Assembly: GCF_042652085.1 (NCBI RefSeq)
Contig: NZ_JBHSJF010000006.1
Span: forward strand, 496,001-560,000
Source of the DNA: Flaviflagellibacter deserti
GTDB lineage: Bacteria > Pseudomonadota > Alphaproteobacteria > Rhizobiales > Methylopilaceae
Direction of reading: 5' to 3'
Length of the DNA stretch: 64,000 bases
The notes beneath the pieces were generated by a model. That model had not been told where the DNA came from and searched no databases. It saw only the letters and a program-made list of their open reading frames with translations. A program made the translations under genes and the position numbers. How positions within the stretch are numbered: position 1 is the stretch's first letter; every line of letters begins with the position of its first letter. Positions 22,133 to 29,395 of this stretch are shown piece after piece.

Positions 22133-23167
22133 ATGAGAATCCTGATCGTCACGGACGCCTGGCATCCCCAGGTGAACGGCGTGGTGCGTACTCTGGAGCG
22201 GGTGGCCGACGAGGTGCGGGCGATGGGACACGACGTCCTGTTCCTGACGCCGGATATGTTCCGGACCATTCCTATGCCGACCTATCCGGAAATCCGCCTG
22301 GCGATGACGCCGCCGGGAGCCGTGGCGGTACGCATCAAGAAATTCGCCCCGGACCATCTGCATATCGCGACAGAAGGGCCGCTAGGACAGGCGGCGCGGC
22401 GTGCCTGCCTGAACCGCAGGTGGAGCTTCACGACGAGCTATCACACCCGCTTCCCGGAATATCTGCGCGCGCGCCTGCCGGTGCCGGAAAGCTGGAGCTA
22501 CGCTTTCCTGCGTCGCTTCCACAATGCGGGACGGGGGACACTGGTCGCGACGCGTTCGCTGGCGCGTGAACTGGAGGGGCGGGGCTTCAACAAGGTCCGT
22601 CTTTGGACGCGCGGCGTGGACTCAGAGATGTTCCGGCCGCGCGAGAAGCGGGTGCTCGATCTGCCGGGGCCGATCTTCCTGTCGGTTGGTCGCGTCGCGG
22701 TGGAGAAGAACCTCGAAGCTTTCCTGTCGCTGGACCTGCCCGGTACCAAGGTGGTGGTCGGCGAGGGACCGGCGCTGGACATGCTGAAGACGCGCTATCC
22801 CGCCGCCGTTTTCCTGGGCAAGAAGACCGGCGAGGAACTAGCTGAGATCTTCTCGTCGGCAGATGTCTTCGTGTTCCCGAGCCTCACCGACACCTTCGGC
22901 ATCGTTATCCTGGAGGCGCTCGCGAGCGGGGTGCCGGTAGCGGCCTACCCCGTGACGGGACCGATCGACGTGCTGCACGGAACCAAGGCGGGAGCGCTCG
23001 ATCATGATCTCAGGGTTGCGGCGCTCGCTGCGCTGGAGCTGAAGCGCGAAGACGCGCGAGCCCTTGCCCTTGAACACAGCTGGCAGGAATGCGCCCGCAT
23101 CTTCATCCGCGAAATGGAGATGGCGAAAGAGGGACCGCAGGCCGAAACAGCGCCCCAGACGGCCTAG
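22133..23167 (+). CDS. agt: GT4 glycosyltransferase, Agt-like (glycosyl-diacylglycerol synthase)
   Basis: A 344-residue GT-B family 4 glycosyltransferase. The N-terminal acceptor domain begins RILIVTDAWHPQVNGVVRTLE, typical of diacylglycerol and phosphatidylinositol glycosyltransferases. The donor domain has FLSVGRVAVEKNLEAFL and the E-x7-E region TDTFGIVILEALASG. In Agrobacterium Agt transfers glucose or glucuronic acid to diacylglycerol, giving phosphorus-free glycolipids during phosphate starvation. Position right after plcP supports that role: PlcP makes diacylglycerol and Agt caps it. The sugar donor cannot be read from the sequence. Its stop codon shares a CTAG palindrome with the convergent gene. 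Confidence 0.75.
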   Translation: MRILIVTDAWHPQVNGVVRTLERVADEVRAMGHDVLFLTPDMFRTIPMPTYPEIRLAMTPPGAVAVRIKKFAPDHLHIATEGPLGQAARRACLNRRWSFTTSYHTRFPEYLRARLPVPESWSYAFLRRFHNAGRGTLVATRSLARELEGRGFNKVRLWTRGVDSEMFRPREKRVLDLPGPIFLSVGRVAVEKNLEAFLSLDLPGTKVVVGEGPALDMLKTRYPAAVFLGKKTGEELAEIFSSADVFVFPSLTDTFGIVILEALASGVPVAAYPVTGPIDVLHGTKAGALDHDLRVAALAALELKREDARALALEHSWQECARIFIREMEMAKEGPQAETAPQTA

Positions 23168-24243
23168 GCGAAATAGACCGATTTCAGTTCGAAGCTCATC
23201 GCGTCGATATCGGCCGGGTCCACCGGCGGCGGCGAGGAGCCGGACGGGAGCGGGGTGATCTCGGCCTCGGCAAGGGGCGGCGCGGCGGCCTCGATCAGTC
23301 GGCTTTCCGGAGCGATGAAAGACACATTCGCCGGTTCTTCGGCGACGGGATCCGGCTCCGAGGCGATGGCCTGAACCGGCACGGCCTCGGCCCGGACCGC
23401 CTCAATCGAGACGGCGGGAACGGAGTTGGGCGCGAGTTCTGCCGCTATCGAAGGCGCTTCGATCTCCGCGATATCTGCCGTCGCGATGTGCGCGAGTTCG
23501 GTGCGCGCGGGAGCGGGGTTGGCATCGACAGCGATCAGTTCGGCGTCGGCCACCGTTTGCGCGGGCCCCGTATCGCCAGGCACAGGCCCCCAGACGATGT
23601 CGTCGAACCATTCGGGCTCTCCGACGTCGAACGATATGACGGGCGCGGGCTCCGGTCCCTCTTGAGAGGCGACCGCGGCCGGAGGCACTTCGACGACTTC
23701 GGGCAACGCTGCGACAGGAATGGGAGGCGCAGGCGGTTCGGCCGGTTTTTGGACGGCGACATGTTGCGGCGCCGGCGGAGGCGCTTCCACGGAGGCCAGC
23801 GGAATAGAGGCGGCAGCGGGTTCCGATGCGGCGGCGACCGGGGAGTGGGCGGGAGGCTCCGCTGGTGGTTGAGCCGTGATCGGCTCCGGCCGCAACTGTG
23901 GCGCGGCGAGGGTTGGCGCCTGTTCTTGAGCCGCCAGAGCTGCAAGCACCGGGTTTGTCTCTACGGGCGAGGGCAGCGCGAGAGGCGCCGGGGGCGCGGG
24001 GCGGAGGGCCATCAGCCGCTCGATGCGCTCGATCGCATCAAGTAGCAGTGCGGTGTCGGCGTTGCGGTTGCGACGCGCGAATTCGGCGAGGAACCAGCGG
24101 CCGCGCGCCGTGTCCATCACGGCGGCCTCGATGGCCTCATAATCCTCGTCTGGCATGGGCGGGCGCCGCTCCATCCGCTCTACCAACCTCCAGGCGGTCG
24201 CCGCCGCCGAATCGTGGGAATCTTCCTGGAGAATTAAGCTCAA
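23164..24243 (-). CDS. Pro/Ala-rich hypothetical protein with conserved N-terminal helical motif
   Basis: A 359-residue protein. Residues 1-80 form a folded-looking helical region containing ETARGRWFLAEFARRNR-like sequence (here DTARGRWFLAEFARRNR) and then LLLDAIERIERLMALRP. This motif recurs at the N-terminus of uncharacterised Hyphomicrobiales proteins. The remaining 280 residues are low-complexity Pro/Ala/Glu and acidic, so probably disordered. No signal peptide. It converges on agt with the two stop codons overlapping in CTAG. Function unknown. Confidence 0.7.
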   Translation of the reverse strand: MSLILQEDSHDSAAATAWRLVERMERRPPMPDEDYEAIEAAVMDTARGRWFLAEFARRNRNADTALLLDAIERIERLMALRPAPPAPLALPSPVETNPVLAALAAQEQAPTLAAPQLRPEPITAQPPAEPPAHSPVAAASEPAAASIPLASVEAPPPAPQHVAVQKPAEPPAPPIPVAALPEVVEVPPAAVASQEGPEPAPVISFDVGEPEWFDDIVWGPVPGDTGPAQTVADAELIAVDANPAPARTELAHIATADIAEIEAPSIAAELAPNSVPAVSIEAVRAEAVPVQAIASEPDPVAEEPANVSFIAPESRLIEAAAPPLAEAEITPLPSGSSPPPVDPADIDAMSFELKSVYFA

Positions 24244-24275
24244 ACCTCAGACGCCCAATCAACAAGGAGTTGAAC

Positions 24276-25259
24276 CTACCCCCATAACTGCCGTGCGGGC
24301 GGATGGACGAGCGAGCCGTCATAGACCAGCCCCTGCGGCCGGTCGCGGGCGAGGAGGAGGGGGCCATCGAGATCGACGTAGCGGGCGAACGGCGTGAGCA
24401 TCAGCGCGGGCGCCATCGCGAGCGAGGTGCCGACCATGCAGCCGACCATGATCTCGAAGCCGAGATCCTGTGCCGCTCTGGCCATTTCCAGCGCCTCGGT
24501 GAGGCCTCCGGTCTTGTCGAGCTTGATGTTGACGGCGTTGTAACGGTTTCGCAGGTCCTTCAATCCGTCGCGGGTATGGACGCTTTCGTCGGCGCAGATG
24601 GTGACCGGACGGTCGATGCCGATGAGCGCCTCGTCCGCCGAGGCGGGCAGGGGCTGCTCGATCAGCGTGACGCCGACATCCGCGCAGGCACGGATGTTTT
24701 CGTTCAGGTTCTCAGGTGACCAGCCCTCATTGGCATCGACGATGAGCTCCGAGTCCGGCGCCCCGGCGCGGACCGCCCTGATACGCTCCTCGTCGCCGGC
24801 TTTGCCGAGCTTCACCTTGAGCAGGGGCCGCGCCGAAGCCGCCTCGGCCGCCGCGCGCATGGCATCCGGTTCGTTCACGCTGAGCGTGTATGCGGTGACG
24901 GCCGCCGTCGGCGCCTTGATGCCGGCGATGTCCCAGATGCGCCTGCCGGAGCGTTTGGAGGCCAGGTCCCAGAGCGCGCAATCGAGCGCGTTACGGGCGG
25001 CGCCGGGTGGCAGAACCGACTGGAGATCGCTGGTTTCGATGCCGTCGCTCACGCGCGCCGCCATCTTTTCGACCGCCTTCGCAACGTCTTCGACCGTCTC
25101 CCCGTACCGGGCATAGGGGACGCATTCGCCGAAGCCCGAAACCTTGCCATCGTCGATCTCGGCGACGACGACGACTGCTTCGGTCTTGGCTCCGCGAGCG
25201 ATCGTGAAGCGTCCGGCGATCGGCCAGTGCTCGATCCTGACAACCAGCTCCCGGCTCAT
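24276..25259 (-). CDS. L-Ala-D/L-Glu (dipeptide) epimerase, enolase superfamily
   Basis: A 327-residue enzyme of the mandelate racemase/muconate cycloisomerase group. It has the acid-base Lys motif KVKLG, metal ligands in IVDANEGW, IEQPLP and CADES, and the second catalytic Lys in NIKLDKTGGLTEA. Together these define the dipeptide epimerase subgroup (YcjG), which recycles murein peptides. Start ATG 25259 gives the family N-terminus MSRELVVRIEHW; the frame continues upstream only as antisense of the divergent permease gene. An o-succinylbenzoate synthase is less likely given the motifs. Confidence 0.88.
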   Translation of the reverse strand: MSRELVVRIEHWPIAGRFTIARGAKTEAVVVVAEIDDGKVSGFGECVPYARYGETVEDVAKAVEKMAARVSDGIETSDLQSVLPPGAARNALDCALWDLASKRSGRRIWDIAGIKAPTAAVTAYTLSVNEPDAMRAAAEAASARPLLKVKLGKAGDEERIRAVRAGAPDSELIVDANEGWSPENLNENIRACADVGVTLIEQPLPASADEALIGIDRPVTICADESVHTRDGLKDLRNRYNAVNIKLDKTGGLTEALEMARAAQDLGFEIMVGCMVGTSLAMAPALMLTPFARYVDLDGPLLLARDRPQGLVYDGSLVHPPARQLWG

Positions 25260-25343
25260 CGCGTCCTCCACCGTTCTTGTCTTTCCGAGCTGCCCTCTCT
25301 CAGGTAGAAGCCTTCGGGTCAATCCACCGCAGGACGGAAATCC

Positions 25344-26489
25344 TTGAGCACAGCGGCAATCGGGCCGGGTCTTGTGTCGTCCTCGCTGGGGCAGGCGCAC
25401 AGATTGCGTCTTTCCGGCGAATGGACGGCGACCCACGCCGACGACCTGGAGGAACTGGTCGAGGAAACGGCGAAGCAACTCGCTGGCCGGCAGGTCGCGC
25501 TCGATCTCGAACAGGTATCGCGGGTCGATACGGTTGGCGCGTTGCTGCTCGACCGTCTGCGTCGGATGATCGTCGCCAGCGGCGGGGTGAGCGTTATCGA
25601 GGGCGGACGGCCGGAGCAACGCATCCTGATCGATGCGGTGGCTACCGACACGCCGCGCGAAAGTGTGCCACCGGCGAAGAAGGGCAGCGCCGCGCTGATG
25701 CTTGTCGCCGATATCGGCCGCGGCGTCATCAATGCCGGCAATGACCTCAAGGCGTGGATGTCGTTCCTCGGCGCGATCGTGGTGACGCTCGGCCGGGTGA
25801 TCGTGCATCCCTCGAAGTTCCGGTTCACGAGCTTCGTCCATCATCTCGAACTGGTTGGACTGCGCGCGGTGCCGATCATCTGCCTGATCTCGTTCCTGGT
25901 CGGCGCGATCGTCTCGCAGCAGAGCATTTTCCAGCTTCGATATTTCGGCGCGACGATCTTCGTCGTCGACCTCATCGGCATCCTCGCTCTGCGCGAACTT
26001 GGCGTGCTCCTGACGGCGATCATGCTGGCTGGTCGCTCCGGCTCCGCCTTCACCGCCGAGATCGGCTCAATGAAGATGCGCGAGGAGATCGACGCGATCC
26101 GCGTCATGGCGCTCGACGATATCGAGGTGCTGATCCTGCCGCGTATGCTGGCGCTGATCATCTCCTTGACATTGCTCGCTTTTCTCGCGGAGATCGCGGC
26201 ATTGGCCGGCGGCTGCGTGGTCGCGTTGGTCTATGGCGGGATCAGCCTCGATGTCTTCCTCGCCCGTCTGCACGAGACTTTGACCATGGATTCCTTCCTG
26301 GTCGGCATGATCAAGGCGCCGTTCATGGGGCTTGTGATCGGCCTGATTGCGACCATCGAGGGCATGAAAGTCGAGGGTTCGGCGGAGTCGCTCGGCATCC
26401 GCACGACAGCCTCCGTCGTGAAGTCGATCTTCATGGTGATCGTGCTCGACGGCATTTTCGCCATCTTCTTCGCTGCAATCGGTCTGTGA
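25344..26489 (+). CDS. mlaE: MlaE-family ABC permease with N-terminal STAS domain
   Basis: A 381-residue inner-membrane permease of a Mla/MCE lipid transporter. Residues 15-110 form a STAS-like domain (QVALDLEQVSRVDTVGALLLDRL), which in E. coli is the separate protein MlaB; the permease core follows with LVGAIVSQQSIFQLRYFGA, the cytoplasmic loop AEIGSMKMREEIDAI and IKAPFMGLVIG. It begins with TTG 25344, with AGGACGGA upstream. First gene of the mlaE-F-D-lipoprotein operon, divergent from the epimerase. Confidence 0.93.
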   Translation: MSTAAIGPGLVSSSLGQAHRLRLSGEWTATHADDLEELVEETAKQLAGRQVALDLEQVSRVDTVGALLLDRLRRMIVASGGVSVIEGGRPEQRILIDAVATDTPRESVPPAKKGSAALMLVADIGRGVINAGNDLKAWMSFLGAIVVTLGRVIVHPSKFRFTSFVHHLELVGLRAVPIICLISFLVGAIVSQQSIFQLRYFGATIFVVDLIGILALRELGVLLTAIMLAGRSGSAFTAEIGSMKMREEIDAIRVMALDDIEVLILPRMLALIISLTLLAFLAEIAALAGGCVVALVYGGISLDVFLARLHETLTMDSFLVGMIKAPFMGLVIGLIATIEGMKVEGSAESLGIRTTASVVKSIFMVIVLDGIFAIFFAAIGL

Positions 26490-26491
26490 CG

Positions 26492-27304
26492 ATGGCACTG
26501 ACCGAAGAATACTACCTCCCACACTCGGAACCCGTGCCCGGCCGGGAAGCGATCATCCGCGTCCGCGATCTCGCGGCGGGTTTCGGAGAGCGGCTGATCG
26601 TCGACGGGCTCAATCTCGATGTCTGGCGGGGCGAAATCCTCGGCGTTGTAGGTGCATCGGGCACCGGCAAATCGGTGCTGACCCGCACGATCATCGGACT
26701 CGTCCCGAAGAGGCGCGGCACGGTCGAGGTGTTCGGCGTCGATCTCGACAGGGCTTCGCTGAAGGAAGGTCTGGCGGTGGAACGGCGCTGGGGCGTGCTG
26801 TTCCAGCAGGGCGCGCTGTTCTCGTCGCTGACCGTGAAGCAGAACATCCAGGTGCCGCTCCGCGAGCACACCAATTTCTCGCCGCGTCTCCTCGAAGAGA
26901 TCGCGATGCTGAAGCTCGAACTTGTCGGCCTGAAGCCGCGGGCCGCCGATCTCTACCCGTCGGAGCTTTCCGGCGGCATGATCAAGCGTGCGGCCCTGGC
27001 GCGAGCCCTGGCCCTCGACCCCGAACTGATCTTCCTGGACGAGCCGACCTCCGGTCTCGATCCGATCGGCGCGCAGGACTTCGACGACCTGATCCTGACG
27101 CTGAGGCGAACTTTGGGGCTCACCGTTTTCATGGTAACCCATGACCTCGACAGCCTTTCGCGCGCCTGCGACCGGATCGCGGCGCTGGGTGAGAAGAAGG
27201 TGCTCGCGGAAGGACCGTTCTCCGAAATGCGGAAGGCCACTCATCCGTGGCTGAAGGACTATTTCCAAGGACCGCGTGCGCGGGCCGCGCAGGGATTGAG
27301 CTGA
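26492..27304 (+). CDS. mlaF: MlaF-type ABC transporter ATPase
   Basis: A 270-residue ATPase that powers MCE lipid transport across the envelope. Walker A GASGTGKS, Q-loop FQQGALF, the signature LSGGMIKRAALARAL and Walker B LIFLDEPTSGLD with the H-loop VTHDLDS are all visible. The LSGGM variant is typical of MlaF/Ttg2A rather than LSGGQ importers. ATG 26492 lies 2 nt after the permease stop; a much longer upstream frame is an antisense/out-of-frame reading over mlaE. Confidence 0.93.
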   Translation: MALTEEYYLPHSEPVPGREAIIRVRDLAAGFGERLIVDGLNLDVWRGEILGVVGASGTGKSVLTRTIIGLVPKRRGTVEVFGVDLDRASLKEGLAVERRWGVLFQQGALFSSLTVKQNIQVPLREHTNFSPRLLEEIAMLKLELVGLKPRAADLYPSELSGGMIKRAALARALALDPELIFLDEPTSGLDPIGAQDFDDLILTLRRTLGLTVFMVTHDLDSLSRACDRIAALGEKKVLAEGPFSEMRKATHPWLKDYFQGPRARAAQGLS

Positions 27305-27307
27305 TCG

Positions 27308-28621
27308 ATGGAAACGCGCGCAAATCACGTCCTGATCGGCTTCTTCACGCTCGCGGTGCTCGTCGGTGCGTTCGGGTTCGTCTGGTGGTTCGGCGGCAAT
27401 TCTTCGAGCGACCGGACATCCTATCGCGTGGTGTTCGAGGGCTCGGTATCCGGCCTGACGCGGGGCTCAGCCGTGCTGTTCAACGGCCTGACGGTGGGCG
27501 AGGTGACGGAAATCCAGTTCTCGTCGAGCGAGCCGGGCAAGATCTACACGAGGATCGCGGTCGACCCGGGCGTTCCGGTGCGGACGGACACCAAGGCGCG
27601 GCTGGAGTCGCAGGGCCTTACCGGCGTGTCCTCCGTGATGCTGGAGGGCGGCAAGAACGATGCCCCGGTGCTGGCGGCGTCGATTGCGGGCGACCTCCCT
27701 ACGATCGTTGCGGAGCCGGGCGGCTATGCCAGCGTGATGGAAGGCGCCCGCAAGATCATGGAACGCGCCGACGGCATCCTCAATCAGGTGCAGAAGGTGG
27801 TCGAGACCAATACGGGCCCGATCAACCAGTCGATTGCCAACGTCCAGAAATTCACCGACGCGCTGGCCAAGAACTCGGACGGCATCGACGACTTCCTGGC
27901 CGCGACCGGCGAGATGGCGAAGGCGGTTTCGGCCGTCGCCGGGCCGTTGCAGGAACTGACGCTCGATGCGCGTCAGATCGTGAAAGCGGTCGACCCGCAG
28001 AAGGTCGCCAATATCGTCGGCAGTGCGGAGAAGTTCGCGATCGAACTCGGCGCGGTGGGTCCGAAGCTGGGCGTGGTGCTTGACCAGGCCGGCGACGTGA
28101 CGACGAACCTGATCGCCGCCAGCGACAAGCTCAATACGACTCTCACCGGCATCCAGTCGGTGGTCGCCGCGGTCGATCCGGAAAAGATCAGGAAGGTCGT
28201 CGATAACGCGACCTTGTTTTCCGAGACCCTGGCCCGCAACGGGCCGTCGGTCGACGAGATCGTCTCCGATGCCCGCGAACTGTCCGATCGCCTGAACAAG
28301 GCCTCCGTCCGCGTCGACGGCATCCTCCAGCGCGCCGATTCGCTCCTTGGCGAAGGTCAGAACGCGGGCGTGTTCGATGAAGTGCGCGAAGCTGCGAAGT
28401 CGATCCGGATCCTTTCCGACAATCTCGACAAGCGCACAGCGTCGCTTTCCGGTGACATTACGAAGTTTACTGGCACCGGACTGCGCGATCTGAGTGGACT
28501 TATCGCGAATGGTCGGGAAACTCTCGCCGGGGTGGACCGTGTGGTGCGCGAACTTGAACGAAATCCCCAACGGTTCCTGTTTGGTGGCGGCGGTGTTTCG
28601 GACTACTCTCCGCGCCGCTGA
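27308..28621 (+). CDS. mlaD: MlaD/MCE domain substrate-binding protein
   Basis: A 437-residue periplasmic subunit. It has an N-terminal anchor (HVLIGFFTLAVLVGAFGFVWWFGG) and one MCE domain (about 40-118, with GSAVLFNGLTVGEVTEI and the lipid-facing GLTGVSSVMLEGG). A long C-terminal helical region from about 150 recurs in short amphipathic segments (for example LTLDARQIVKAVDPQKVANIV and IQSVVAAVDPEKIRKVVDNA), likely forming a bundle or tunnel toward the outer membrane. Gap of 3 nt from mlaF; its TGA overlaps the next ATG. Confidence 0.93.
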   Translation: METRANHVLIGFFTLAVLVGAFGFVWWFGGNSSSDRTSYRVVFEGSVSGLTRGSAVLFNGLTVGEVTEIQFSSSEPGKIYTRIAVDPGVPVRTDTKARLESQGLTGVSSVMLEGGKNDAPVLAASIAGDLPTIVAEPGGYASVMEGARKIMERADGILNQVQKVVETNTGPINQSIANVQKFTDALAKNSDGIDDFLAATGEMAKAVSAVAGPLQELTLDARQIVKAVDPQKVANIVGSAEKFAIELGAVGPKLGVVLDQAGDVTTNLIAASDKLNTTLTGIQSVVAAVDPEKIRKVVDNATLFSETLARNGPSVDEIVSDARELSDRLNKASVRVDGILQRADSLLGEGQNAGVFDEVREAAKSIRILSDNLDKRTASLSGDITKFTGTGLRDLSGLIANGRETLAGVDRVVRELERNPQRFLFGGGGVSDYSPRR

Positions 28622-29280
28622 TGCCGGCCGGATCGGGGAAGGCTATCGGGCCAGGGCTGGAGAACGTCAGAGTGCTGCCGACACAAAGTGAGCTTGGTTC
28701 CGCGCGACGTGTGCTCGCCGTCGCATCGATCGCCCTCGCCCTGGGTGGTTGTCTTGCGGAGCGTCCCAACGCGACATTCGATCTTGCCGCCGCGCAGGGA
28801 TTCCAGGGCAGGGCGGCGTCCGGCAAGGGCGTCCTCGTCGTCGCCGAGCCGACCGCGATCCAGACGATCGATTCCCAGAGCATGGTCGTTCGCAGCGGCG
28901 ATCAGGTCAGCTATGTGCCGGGCTCGCAATGGTCCGACCGGCTGCCGAAACTGCTGCAGACCCGCATCGTCCAGAGCTTCGAGAATGCGGGCCGCATCGG
29001 CTCGGTCGGCCGTTCCGACGACAGGCTGTCCGGCGATTATCAATTGCTGACCGACATCCGTACCTTCGAGATCAATGCCGGCGGCGGTGCGCAGGCGCGT
29101 GTCGAGATCGCGGCGAAGATCGTCAGCACCCGCGACGGCCGTGTCCTGTCCGGTCGGGTGTTCTCGGCCCAGGCCCCGGCGGGCGGTGCGATCAACGGCT
29201 CGTCCGCCTCGTCCTCGCTCGACCGGGCGCTGTCCCAGGTGCTGAGTGAACTGGTCGGTTGGGCTAGCGGCATCGTCTGA
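28621..29280 (+). CDS. ABC-type transport auxiliary lipoprotein (MCE system)
   Basis: A 219-residue outer-membrane lipoprotein of the PqiC/ABC-transport-auxiliary family, the usual fourth component of such MCE operons. A lipobox LALGGC follows a long N-terminal segment (about 28 residues before the hydrophobic core). The mature part has VLVVAEP, LLQTRIVQSFENAG and DYQLLTDIRTFEI strands seen in the family. ATG 28621 overlaps the mlaD stop by one base; GTG or ATG codons nearer the signal could be the real start. Confidence 0.88.
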   Translation: MPAGSGKAIGPGLENVRVLPTQSELGSARRVLAVASIALALGGCLAERPNATFDLAAAQGFQGRAASGKGVLVVAEPTAIQTIDSQSMVVRSGDQVSYVPGSQWSDRLPKLLQTRIVQSFENAGRIGSVGRSDDRLSGDYQLLTDIRTFEINAGGGAQARVEIAAKIVSTRDGRVLSGRVFSAQAPAGGAINGSSASSSLDRALSQVLSELVGWASGIV

Positions 29281-29345
29281 GACGACCTTGATAGGCTAAC
29301 GGGAAAGGGCGCTCAGGCGCCTATCTCTTTGTCCGGAGCCGCAAC

Positions 29346-29376
29346 AAAAAAGGGGCGCCCGAGAGCGCCCCTTTTC
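29346..29376. terminator. Bidirectional intrinsic terminator between the MCE operon and the GPR-like gene
   Basis: AAAAGGGGCGC-CCGAGA-GCGCCCCTTTT (29348-29375) with flanking A and T tracts lies between two convergent stops (29280 and 29396). It can end transcription from both strands. Confidence 0.85.
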
Positions 29377-29395
29377 CTCTTTTCTTTGCGTTTCC

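Noticed and set aside
25260..25844. Upstream extension of the dipeptide epimerase frame
   Set aside because: It lies antisense to the MlaE STAS region and has no similarity; the family N-terminus starts at 25259.
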